Below, in pieces: positions 9,169 through 16,083 of a DNA stretch of 64,000 bases. The first letter of the stretch is position 1; each line of letters opens with the position of its first letter. Source of the DNA: CAZNYN01 sp964577295 (GTDB taxonomy: Bacteria > Synergistota > Synergistia > Synergistales > Synergistaceae); the NCBI GenBank assembly GCA_964577295.1, contig CAZNYN010000005.1:27598-91597 (forward strand), given 5' to 3'. The position numbers were made by a program, and so were the translations under genes. The notes under the pieces were generated by a model, which was given only the letters and a program-made list of their open reading frames with translations, was not told where the DNA came from and did no database searches.

Positions 9169-9225
9169 TTGAACACAACTCCTACAGTAAAATTTTTATA
9201 GGCTGAATATCAACGGGGAAAGCTT

Positions 9226-9263
9226 AAAAAACACAGCCCATGCAAAATTTATGCATGGGCTGT
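9226..9263 (-). terminator. Rho-independent terminator, expression platform of riboswitch 1
   Basis: A perfect 12-bp stem (ACAGCCCATGCA / TGCATGGGCTGT) is followed on the minus strand by six T residues (A-run 9226-9231 on the plus strand). It lies between the riboswitch core and the receptor start, the usual place for a cobalamin-dependent terminator. Confidence 0.85.
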
Positions 9264-9334
9264 ACGGATTATGAACTCGAAGTTTTGTATATTACACAAA
9301 ACTCTGCCGCATCTCGCCCTCGCGATATCAACAA

Positions 9335-9515
9335 CTCAGAGTTTCGGCAGGTATCCTGACTCCCGTTCATCCTACTTCCGCGTCTTCCCATCTTGCGACA
9401 GTGACATAAGGCGGTTTCGTCTCGGTTACAGTAGCGGGGCTGCTCCGGATTCTCACCGGATTCCCTTCCAAATCTCTGTAAAGCGTATTTAATTGTTTTG
9501 CGATTCTACACCGTA
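9335..9515 (-). promoter_or_regulatory. Cobalamin riboswitch 1 (long form)
   Basis: Read on the minus strand, the region contains GGGAATCCGGTGAGAATCC, GCAGCCCCGCTACTGTAA, a TCACTGT / GGGAAGACGCGGAAG arm, and the B12 box GGAGTCAGGATACCTGCC (complement of 9346-9363). All are typical of the cobalamin aptamer, including the peripheral P7-P11-like arm. It follows tonB by about 80 nt and precedes the receptor. Binding of B12 should favour the terminator at 9226-9263 and switch off receptor and propeller genes. Confidence 0.93.
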
Positions 9516-9598
9516 ATGCAGAAAAAAGCTACCCCTATAAAATCGGTACGTCTCTTTTACACACACTCTCTCAACATTTGCCGCAAGATTCTGATGTT

Positions 9599-10330
9599 TT
9601 ACTTTAGCTTAAACGCAAATGGAATTCTGGCGCGGATTTTGTTTTCGCTGTCGAAGTTCCATTGGGATGCGGCTTTTTGGGCAGCTGCGTCTAAGCGGCT
9701 GTAACCGGATGACTGTTCTATCTCTGTTTTTGTCACAATGTTATTTTCTATTGTCACTATTATTGTGACAGTACCTTCCTCCCTGCGTTTTCTGGAAAAA
9801 GAGGGATAGTCCGGTATTACTTTTTTTGTCACTTTGAGCATATTGGCATCAACTATTGCTCCCGAATTTCCGCCCCCGAAACCCCCTTCTGATGTGCCTT
9901 CCAAACCGCTTCCCAAAGCTGTTCCGCTTTCCGAACCTGATGACTCGCCTCGGGAGCTTTCCCCTGATTCGGCTGTGTCATACCGCTCGGCATCCGCTTT
10001 TTGGAAGGCTTGACTATCTGCATGTTTTGTCATTTCCTTTTTGGGCTGTGATTTTTGCAGGCTGGGCTTGTGAAGCACTGAGGACTTGGCGGACACTTCG
10101 GATTTTGTTTTGCCAAGTGTCTCTGCGGCTTGAGAAGACACTTGTTCAGCCTTCCGCCCGCCTGCTTTAGCTTCGTATTTGCCATCTATAAATCTTACCT
10201 GCATTATTTTGTCTGGCAGCTTCTGCTGATGGGCTATTGGCAGGAAGATTATAAAAAGAGCGTGAATAAGCAGGCTGATGAGAATTGCCGAGGCTAAGAG
10301 GCTTCTTGGAGTGTCGGGAGCGGATCTCAT
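9599..10330 (-). CDS. tonB: Energy transducer TonB
   Basis: 243 residues. One N-terminal membrane anchor (about 12-32) is followed by a Lys/Ser/Gly-rich periplasmic spacer and a TonB C-terminal domain (about 165-243: VIPDYPSFSRKRREEGTV, then a conserved SSGYSRLDAAAQKAA). TonB carries energy from ExbBD to outer-membrane receptors. Its start overlaps the exbD stop by one base, so it is translated with exbBD. Its position inside the B12 cluster suggests a dedicated complex for the receptor downstream. Confidence 0.92.
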   Translation of the reverse strand: MRSAPDTPRSLLASAILISLLIHALFIIFLPIAHQQKLPDKIMQVRFIDGKYEAKAGGRKAEQVSSQAAETLGKTKSEVSAKSSVLHKPSLQKSQPKKEMTKHADSQAFQKADAERYDTAESGESSRGESSGSESGTALGSGLEGTSEGGFGGGNSGAIVDANMLKVTKKVIPDYPSFSRKRREEGTVTIIVTIENNIVTKTEIEQSSGYSRLDAAAQKAASQWNFDSENKIRARIPFAFKLK

Positions 10331-10713
10331 TATTTTTCGTCCTGAGTCAGAAGACCGGCCGATTCTATTCCGGCGGCACGCAATATCGCAAGGACTTCAG
10401 CAACATCTCCGTAAGAGGCCTTTTCATCGCCTGCGACAGCCACTTCCCGCGCCTTTGATGCAAACGCCAGAGAAGAAAGCTCTGCTTTTGAAACTTTTCT
10501 TCCGCTCCAATAAATCAAACCGTCTCTGTCAACTGTCACTGTTACTGCTTTATCAGCCTCAGCGCTCTTTCCGTTGGCATTCGGCAAAGTTACGTCTAGC
10601 TTACCCTGAACAAAAGATGCCGTCAGGACAAAAAATATTATGAGCATAAAAAGCACATCGATAAGAGGTGTTATATCAAGGCTTACAGAGGCGCGCGGTC
10701 TGGTTTTTCTCAT
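10330..10713 (-). CDS. exbD: ExbD/TolR family biopolymer transport protein
   Basis: 127 residues with one N-terminal membrane helix (about 17-38) preceded by DITPLIDVLFMLIIFF; the Asp in this helix (D18) is the proton-carrying residue of the family. A periplasmic domain of about 85 residues follows. It overlaps exbB by 4 nt and tonB by 1 nt. It forms the proton channel with ExbB that drives TonB. Confidence 0.93.
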   Translation of the reverse strand: MRKTRPRASVSLDITPLIDVLFMLIIFFVLTASFVQGKLDVTLPNANGKSAEADKAVTVTVDRDGLIYWSGRKVSKAELSSLAFASKAREVAVAGDEKASYGDVAEVLAILRAAGIESAGLLTQDEK

Positions 10714-11327
10714 TCTGCGTCACTGCCGCTTGTAAAATGTTCCCTTATGAGGTAGTCGGCGCCTCTGTTAAGAGTCTCCTCCTCGTTGTCTATGGCGGAT
10801 ATTAAGAGACCGTGGGCAAAGACTGTGGGTATGGCAACGACAAGCCCTGCCACAGTGGTAAAGAGGGCTTTCCATATACCTCCCGTGACCGTGGCGGAAT
10901 TTATCTGCCCTCCTATGTGGAGGGACTGGAACATTTCCACCATGCCCAGCACAGTACCCAAGAGTCCTAGCAAGGGGGCCGTCTTTCCTATTATCTCAAG
11001 TATGAAAAGATTCTTTTCCCACCTGAATATTTCCCTGCGAACCTGCTGCTCCACAAGCATTTTCATAGACTCTCTGTCAACACCCCAGTGGGCGAAAGAT
11101 GCAAAGAATAACCTGTGCATAGAGCTTCCCGAAGAAGAAACCAGCTCTTTAGCACCGGCAATATCTCGCTCCGAGATAGCTTTGCCGAAAGACATCTCCA
11201 GAGCTTCGGCATCTGTTGACGCCCTTTTGAAAAAGATAACCCTTTCAATCACAACAGCCAAGGCTATTACCGAAAGCCCGGCTATTACCCACATGATCGC
11301 ACCGCCAAGTTTCATATATTCCAACAT
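10710..11327 (-). CDS. exbB: MotA/TolQ/ExbB proton channel family protein
   Basis: 205 residues when started at ATG 11327, which has AGGAGT about 9 nt upstream; a longer in-frame opening exists but would run into the upstream permease gene. Three hydrophobic segments are present (about 8-28, 105-130, 145-170), with the conserved GLLGTVLGMV and TVAGLVVAIP motifs. It works with ExbD and TonB to energise outer-membrane transport. The upstream permease gene stops 11 nt before this start. Confidence 0.92.
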   Translation of the reverse strand: MLEYMKLGGAIMWVIAGLSVIALAVVIERVIFFKRASTDAEALEMSFGKAISERDIAGAKELVSSSGSSMHRLFFASFAHWGVDRESMKMLVEQQVRREIFRWEKNLFILEIIGKTAPLLGLLGTVLGMVEMFQSLHIGGQINSATVTGGIWKALFTTVAGLVVAIPTVFAHGLLISAIDNEEETLNRGADYLIREHFTSGSDAE

Positions 11328-11338
11328 TGCGCACACTC

Positions 11339-12319
11339 CTATCTTTTTCCCTTTATAAGCAGTGAAAGAAAGAACACTGAACCGATACATGAGGTGAGGA
11401 CTCCGACAGGCAGTTCCGCTGGAGCTAATATAATTCTTGCTGCCGTATCGCAAAGCACGAGAAATCCGCCTCCGAAAAAAACAGACGCCACTGCAAGACG
11501 CCTGTGTCCTCCTCCTGAAATCTTTCTGCAAATATGCGGAACCATCAGGCCTATGAAACCGATAGGCCCGCATATCGCCACACTCAGCCCTATCGCCGCC
11601 GATACGGAGAAGAAGAGAATTTTTCGCAGACGAGCTACAGAGACGCCTCTGCCGGAAGCGATATCTTCCCCGCAGATCAGCAGGTCAAGTTCCGGCCCTG
11701 CGGTAAAAGCCACGGCAAAAACCAGCACAAAGGCAGGCAGCGAAGCTATCACAGGATAAAAGCCCACAATTTGTATTCCTCCCATTGACCATCTCATCAT
11801 CCTGAAAGTATCAACATATCCGCTGCTGTACTGTATTATCATATTAAGACTTCCGAAGAGGAAACTCATGGCGACTCCCGCCAACAGCAGAGAGCTTTCC
11901 GATAATGTCTCCCTTTTTATCCTTCCTGCGGCGTAAATGGCCAATGTCGCAGCCATAGCTCCGGCAAAGGCTGACAAAGAGAGCCCGGACATCACTCCGA
12001 AAAGGGAAAAGACAACTCCCAGCTTTATATATAGGACTGCGCCGAAAGCCGCACCGGCAGAGACTCCCAGCATATCGGGAGAGGCCAGAGAGTTGCGGAA
12101 CAATGCCTGGAATATAAGTCCGCACAGAGCTAAAGTCGAGCCTGTAAGCCATGCGAGCAAAACTCTCGGTATGCGAAGTTCAAAGAGAACTTTTGATAAA
12201 GCGCTCTCACTTCCGCCGAATATCTCACAGAATGGGATGTTCATCATTCCTAAAAATGGAGAAAGAGATATAACAGCGACAGAGAAGATAATAACAGGCA
12301 TCATTCCCAAATTCTTCAT
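11339..12319 (-). CDS. btuC: FecCD/BtuC-type ABC transporter permease
   Basis: 326 residues with about nine or ten hydrophobic segments. The family motifs RIPRVLLAWLTGSTLALCGLI (split here: RIPRVLLAWL, TGSTLALCG) and GPIGFIGLMVPHICR are present; the latter is the cytoplasmic coupling region that docks on the ATPase. Its start overlaps the ATPase stop by 4 nt. Together with the ATPase and binding protein it forms an inner-membrane importer for cobalamin (by riboswitch context) or a siderophore (family alternative). Confidence 0.92.
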   Translation of the reverse strand: MKNLGMMPVIIFSVAVISLSPFLGMMNIPFCEIFGGSESALSKVLFELRIPRVLLAWLTGSTLALCGLIFQALFRNSLASPDMLGVSAGAAFGAVLYIKLGVVFSLFGVMSGLSLSAFAGAMAATLAIYAAGRIKRETLSESSLLLAGVAMSFLFGSLNMIIQYSSGYVDTFRMMRWSMGGIQIVGFYPVIASLPAFVLVFAVAFTAGPELDLLICGEDIASGRGVSVARLRKILFFSVSAAIGLSVAICGPIGFIGLMVPHICRKISGGGHRRLAVASVFFGGGFLVLCDTAARIILAPAELPVGVLTSCIGSVFFLSLLIKGKR

Positions 12320-13101
12320 CTTACAAGCCCTTTCGGAGCGGCATAGGGAACGGAATTTCCATCTCGCAGGAATAACTCAAAACCGGTGTCAAAGATATCG
12401 TCCAGCACCTTCTCATTGAGCAGCCCCATGCTCTCTCCCTGCCATACAATGTGCCCTTTTTTCAAAGCGGCGCACTTGTTTGCACCATGCAGAGCAAAAT
12501 TTATATCATGAGTCACAAGCAGCACCGTGATATTCTCTTTTTTGTTAATTTTTTCGATAAGTGACAGTGTCTCGGCCTGGTGTCTGTAGTCAAGAAAACT
12601 GGCAGGCTCATCAAGAAATAGGATATCTGTCGACTGCGCAAGAGCGGCGGCAATAAGGGCCTTCTGCCTCTCCCCTCCCGAGAGAGTGTCCAGCCTCCTG
12701 TCGGCAATATCTTCTACAGATGCTGTCTCTATCGCCTTATCCACAGCTTCGGAATCGTCCTTTCCAGAGCCGGAAAATCCGCTGTGCCATGGATAGCGCG
12801 ACATTATTGCAAATTCCCTTACCGTAAAGGGCAGAGTCTCCGAGACAGACTGGTGCACCCACGCTATTCTCCTGGCTGCCGCTTTTTCCGACATCTCATA
12901 TACATTCCTACCCTCAAGCTTTACAGAACCGGAAAATTTTTTGTTAAGCCCTCCAACGCATTTCAGCAGGGAACTTTTTCCTGCTCCGTTGGGGCCTATC
13001 AGGGCAAAAAAGTCGCCTTTTGAAATTTCCAAAGAGACGGAATCCAATATTTTTTTATTCCCGTAACAAAGAGTGAGGTTCTCAACAGATATAAAGCTCA
13101 T
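12316..13101 (-). CDS. btuD: ABC transporter ATP-binding protein, cobalamin type
   Basis: 261 residues. Walker A is GPNGAGKSS, the signature is LSGGERQ, Walker B is ILFLDEP, and the switch histidine is in LLVTHD. It powers the BtuC-like permease encoded next. The start lies 5 nt after the binding-protein stop and its end overlaps btuC, so the three are one translational unit. Confidence 0.93.
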   Translation of the reverse strand: MSFISVENLTLCYGNKKILDSVSLEISKGDFFALIGPNGAGKSSLLKCVGGLNKKFSGSVKLEGRNVYEMSEKAAARRIAWVHQSVSETLPFTVREFAIMSRYPWHSGFSGSGKDDSEAVDKAIETASVEDIADRRLDTLSGGERQKALIAAALAQSTDILFLDEPASFLDYRHQAETLSLIEKINKKENITVLLVTHDINFALHGANKCAALKKGHIVWQGESMGLLNEKVLDDIFDTGFELFLRDGNSVPYAAPKGLVR

Positions 13102-13106
13102 ATTTT

Positions 13107-13997
13107 CTACCTCTTGATTTCAGGGTGGATTGCTTCCGCAAAAGAGCGGAGCACTTCACCGACTCTGGGGCCTGGTCTCAGATAAACGGTTCCGTTCATC
13201 ACAGCAATGCGCCCTCTTTTGACTGCGTCTGCACTTACACTGCGTTCCCACTGGTTTTTCAGATATTTTGTGCTGAATATGGTCTCCAAATCAATCTTGT
13301 CTTTTGAGTGATAATAGGATTTATCACCCACAAGATCTATGATGATGTTAGGATTCATTTTACTTATGCCGTCGGGCGATACTTGGGGATATGCTATGCG
13401 TCTTTCCTTCGATACATTGACACCTCCTGCGATATCTATAAGCTCATTGTAAAAATTATTCTGTCCTGCAATATAGATAGTGCTTATAACAGGCTCTGAA
13501 AGCTCGCGCGAGACACAAACCATGACACTTGGGCGAGCTTTGCCCTTTACCTTGGCGCGCAGGCTGCCTACTTCGGAAAGTATATTCTTGACCATCCTCT
13601 CAGCAATTGTTCCGGATCCGCAAATTCTTCCCAGCTCCGTGATGGATTTACAGATATCCTCAATACTGTCCTGCTTTAAAATCACATAAGGTATTTTTAG
13701 ACTCTTAAGCTGAGGGACAAACTGGCTGTGCATATCCTGCAGCACAACTAAATCGGCTTTCATTAGGATAAGCATTTCATAATTAATCGAAGCGAAGCCT
13801 CCTACTTTAGGCTTCTTCAAGGCTTCCGGGGGATAGTCGCAGAAATCTGTAACTGCAGCAATTCTCTCTTTCTGCCCAAGAGCGAACAGTATCTCCGTTC
13901 CGACAGGAGAGAAAGAAACTATACGTTTAGGCGCCGCGCAGGCAGGCGGCAAAGCCAGAAAACAGATAAAAAAAATAGTCATAACAAAATTTTTCAT
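13107..13997 (-). CDS. btuF: Periplasmic cobalamin/corrinoid-binding protein
   Basis: 296 residues with an N-terminal signal peptide (hydrophobic 5-20, ACAA then PKRIVSFSP). The two-lobed class III binding-protein pattern is visible: RIVSFSPVGTEILFALG at the start and NIIIDLVGDK and GRIAVMNGTVYLRPGPR in the second lobe. It delivers ligand to the BtuCD-type importer encoded next. It is the first gene after cobalamin riboswitch 2, which makes a corrinoid the likely ligand. Confidence 0.92.
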   Translation of the reverse strand: MKNFVMTIFFICFLALPPACAAPKRIVSFSPVGTEILFALGQKERIAAVTDFCDYPPEALKKPKVGGFASINYEMLILMKADLVVLQDMHSQFVPQLKSLKIPYVILKQDSIEDICKSITELGRICGSGTIAERMVKNILSEVGSLRAKVKGKARPSVMVCVSRELSEPVISTIYIAGQNNFYNELIDIAGGVNVSKERRIAYPQVSPDGISKMNPNIIIDLVGDKSYYHSKDKIDLETIFSTKYLKNQWERSVSADAVKRGRIAVMNGTVYLRPGPRVGEVLRSFAEAIHPEIKR

Positions 13998-14018
13998 AAA
14001 TATACCTCCGACAGATAC

Positions 14019-14048
14019 AAAAAAAGAGGACTCCGCAAGGAAGTCCTC
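14019..14048 (-). terminator. Rho-independent terminator, expression platform of riboswitch 2
   Basis: Stem GAGGACT / AGTCCTC (14026-14032 and 14042-14048) is followed on the minus strand by seven T (A-run 14019-14025). It lies between riboswitch 2 and btuF and probably stops transcription when cobalamin is bound. Confidence 0.85.
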
Positions 14049-14054
14049 AATAAA

Positions 14055-14212
14055 GCAGATCTTCGCCCCCGCGACACCTACAAAGACATCTCAAGGGTAA
14101 TCTGACTTCCGCCTTGCTCGGCGGTTACAGTAGCGGGGCTGTTCCGGTCTCGCACCGGATTCCCCCTTTAAGATGACATCGTTATAAAATTTACATCTGT
14201 GATTCTACACCA
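14055..14212 (-). promoter_or_regulatory. Cobalamin riboswitch 2 (compact form)
   Basis: On the minus strand it shows GGGGGAATCCGGTGCGAG, ACAGCCCCGCTACTGTAA, a short hairpin CCGCCGAGCAAGGCGG, and the B12-box variant AAGTCAGATTACCC. Compared with riboswitch 1 it lacks the CACTG...GGGAAG peripheral arm. It precedes btuF and its terminator and should control the btuF-to-tonB unit. Confidence 0.9.
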
Positions 14213-14293
14213 TAAGGCGAATAAATGCCATATCTGTAATATATTATTGCCCCTTCTCCGTTATGATATGGATGCCTCCTGCTTATGCCGTGT

Positions 14294-14322
14294 TTGACAT
14301 TATTCTTCCCTGATGATATCTT
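14294..14322 (+). promoter_or_regulatory. Sigma-70-type promoter for cbiM
   Basis: TTGACA (14294-14299), a 17-nt spacer and TATCTT (14317-14322) lie about 38 nt upstream of the CbiM start. AAGGGG at 14344-14349 is the ribosome-binding site. Confidence 0.6.
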
Positions 14323-14359
14323 CACGGTTGAATTATAAATTTTAAGGGGTGTTTTTGTA

Positions 14360-15355
14360 ATGCACATGGCTGATGCTCTTATCTCCCCTGCCGTGGGGGG
14401 AACTATGTGGGCGGCAAGCGGATATCTCACAGCCGTCTGCGCAAAGAGAATTCACGAAAGAGAAAGCAGCACCGACACAGCTCTTATGGGTGTGCTCTCC
14501 GCTTTTGTCTTTGCTTCTCAGATGATTAATTTCGCAATACCGGGCACAGGTTCGAGCGGACATATAGGAGGAGGGCTTCTCCTAGCCGTTTTCCTGGGCC
14601 CCGAACGGGCTTTTATCTCAATGCTTTCGATTCTTGCGGTGCAGGCTCTTTTCTTTGCGGACGGAGGCCTTTTGGCTTTGGGATGCAACATTTTTAACAT
14701 GGGCTTCTTTCCATGTTTCATCGCATACCCTCTGATTTACAAAAAAATAACTAAAATTCTGCCCGGCAAAAAAGGTGTTTTTTGGGGCTCTCTCGTCTCT
14801 GTTGCTGCAGGTCTGGAAATGGGAGCTTTCGCTGTTGTTGTGCAGACTCTGGCATCTGGCATTGCGACACTGCCATTCGGCACATTTACGCTGTTTATGA
14901 TGCCTATACACCTTGCAATAGGAATCGCTGAGGGCTTTGCAACGGCTCTGGTCATAGTATTTATTCACACAAATGCTCCCGAAGCGATAAATCGAAGCAA
15001 CAAAAACGAAATGAGTACGAAGATGAAAAAGACAGCGGCCGCTTTTATGGCTGCAGCAATTCTTATAGGCGGAGTCTTTTCATGGTATGCATCATCGCAG
15101 CCCGACGGTCTGGAATGGTCTATTGCCGAAGTCACCGGAGCGGACGAGCTTGCAGCCCCTGAAAATCCTTTTTACGCGGCTGCACGGAATATACAGGAAA
15201 AAACTTCATTCCTTCCCGATTACTCTATTGCCAAACCGTCAAAACACTCCGAGAACGTAGGAACTTCACTCTCGGGAGTCCTCGGCGCACTGATCACTCT
15301 TATAGCAGCAACGGCACTGGGAATATTTTTCAAAAAGAAAAACTCGGTAAGATAG
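14360..15355 (+). CDS. cbiM: Cobalt ECF transporter component CbiM fused to a PDGLE domain
   Basis: 331 residues. The CbiM part (1-210) begins with MHMADALISPAVGG, whose N-terminal His residues bind the metal in the family, and has about six membrane segments. The C-terminal part (about 222-331) has PDGLEWS between two membrane helices, the PDGLE domain that often stands in for CbiN. CbiM is the substrate-binding component for Co2+ (or Ni2+) import needed for B12 synthesis; the energising CbiQ/CbiO partners are not in the window. It is divergent from the B12 uptake genes and has its own promoter. Confidence 0.9.
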   Translation: MHMADALISPAVGGTMWAASGYLTAVCAKRIHERESSTDTALMGVLSAFVFASQMINFAIPGTGSSGHIGGGLLLAVFLGPERAFISMLSILAVQALFFADGGLLALGCNIFNMGFFPCFIAYPLIYKKITKILPGKKGVFWGSLVSVAAGLEMGAFAVVVQTLASGIATLPFGTFTLFMMPIHLAIGIAEGFATALVIVFIHTNAPEAINRSNKNEMSTKMKKTAAAFMAAAILIGGVFSWYASSQPDGLEWSIAEVTGADELAAPENPFYAAARNIQEKTSFLPDYSIAKPSKHSENVGTSLSGVLGALITLIAATALGIFFKKKNSVR

Positions 15356-15380
15356 CCTAAAAATTAACTTATCACAAAAT

Positions 15381-15420
15381 AAGCGGTGTGCGCAAAATGT
15401 GTCGCATACCGCTTATTTTT
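15381..15420 (+). terminator. Rho-independent terminator after cbiM
   Basis: A 12-bp stem AAGCGGTGTGCG / CGCATACCGCTT with one G-U pair is followed by ATTTTT. Confidence 0.85.
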
Positions 15421-15464
15421 ACTGTCTGAGTATTTTAATAATTATTACAAATTGGAAAATTCTC

Positions 15465-15493
15465 TTGACACTGTTTTTATAAGGTGCTACACT
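15465..15493 (+). promoter_or_regulatory. Strong sigma-70-type promoter of the feo locus
   Basis: TTGACA (15465-15470), exactly 17 nt, then TACACT (15488-15493). The predicted transcription start near 15500 is directly before two operator palindromes. Confidence 0.85.
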
Positions 15494-15504
15494 CTCGCAC
15501 ACAG

Positions 15505-15532
15505 TTAGCTTATGCTAATTAGCAAGTGCTAA
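15505..15532 (+). promoter_or_regulatory. Tandem metalloregulator operators (TTAGC-N4-GCTAA x2)
   Basis: Two 14-bp palindromes lie back to back: TTAGCTTATGCTAA (15505-15518) and TTAGCAAGTGCTAA (15519-15532). They sit just after the predicted transcription start and before the feoA ribosome-binding site. A third copy precedes feoB. The form resembles DtxR/IdeR/MntR-family sites (TTAGG-N4-CCTAA type) more than a Fur box, so iron-dependent repression by a DtxR-like protein is my inference. Confidence 0.75.
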
Positions 15533-15552
15533 TTTATTAGGAGGTGCGCAGA

Positions 15553-15762
15553 ATGCCTTTAACTTTTTTGTCCCCGGGCACTGAGGGTATGATTAAAAGG
15601 GTAAGCGGCCGCGATGATGTAAGACGCCTTCTTGAAAGCCTCGGCTTTGTCGCCGGAGGCAGGGTGACTATGATTTCATCAATGGGCAGCAACATTATTA
15701 TCGGCATCAGAGGTACAAGAGTCGCCATAGACAAATCTATGGCGCAGAGAATACATGTGTAA
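15553..15762 (+). CDS. feoA: FeoA domain protein 1
   Basis: 69 residues from ATG 15553, which has AGGAGG 8 nt upstream; a GTG three codons earlier overlaps that site and is less likely. It is a small SH3-like FeoA domain (PLTFLSPGTEGMIKRVSG, LLESLGFVAGGRVTMIS, IRGTRVAIDKSMAQRI). FeoA supports ferrous iron uptake by FeoB at the cytoplasmic face. A second feoA follows after 26 nt. Confidence 0.9.
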   Translation: MPLTFLSPGTEGMIKRVSGRDDVRRLLESLGFVAGGRVTMISSMGSNIIIGIRGTRVAIDKSMAQRIHV

Positions 15763-15788
15763 AATTCTATTGAACGGAGGATGCTGAT

Positions 15789-16010
15789 GTGAAGACACTA
15801 AAAGATGTGCCGTGCGGTGAGGGCGCGAAAGTTGCGCGCATCACGGCAAGCGGTGCTTTGAAACGCAGGATTATGGATATGGGAATTACCAAGGGGACCG
15901 AGGTAAAGGTTCGCAAAGTTGCGCCGCTGGGAGACCCTATCGAGATTAACGTCAGAGGTTACGAGCTTTCCTTGAGAAAGAGTGACGCTGAAAATATTGA
16001 AGTTGAATGA
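15789..16010 (+). CDS. feoA: FeoA domain protein 2
   Basis: 73 residues from GTG 15789, with ACGGAGG about 9 nt upstream. The FeoA pattern is complete: VPCGEGAKVARI, RRIMDMGITKGTEVKVRK, APLGDPIEINVRGYELSLRK. It is closer to the classic FeoA consensus than the first copy. A short terminator-like hairpin separates it from feoB. Confidence 0.92.
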   Translation: MKTLKDVPCGEGAKVARITASGALKRRIMDMGITKGTEVKVRKVAPLGDPIEINVRGYELSLRKSDAENIEVE

Positions 16011-16019
16011 TAGAATCGC

Positions 16020-16041
16020 GAGCCATTTAGGCTCTTTTTTT
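16020..16041 (+). terminator. Short terminator or attenuator between feoA and feoB
   Basis: GAGCC-ATTTA-GGCTC followed by seven T. With only a 5-bp stem it may allow partial read-through, which would set FeoA above FeoB expression. The feoB gene has its own operator right after it. Confidence 0.6.
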
Positions 16042-16053
16042 ACGGCATTATAG

Positions 16054-16067
16054 TTAGCCTTGGCTAA
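16054..16067 (+). promoter_or_regulatory. Third metalloregulator operator, upstream of feoB
   Basis: TTAGCCTTGGCTAA matches TTAGC-N4-GCTAA and is a fully symmetric 14-mer. It ends 3 nt before the feoB ribosome-binding site AGGAGGG, so binding could block both initiation and elongation. Confidence 0.7.
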
Positions 16068-16083
16068 TTCAGGAGGGTTTATT

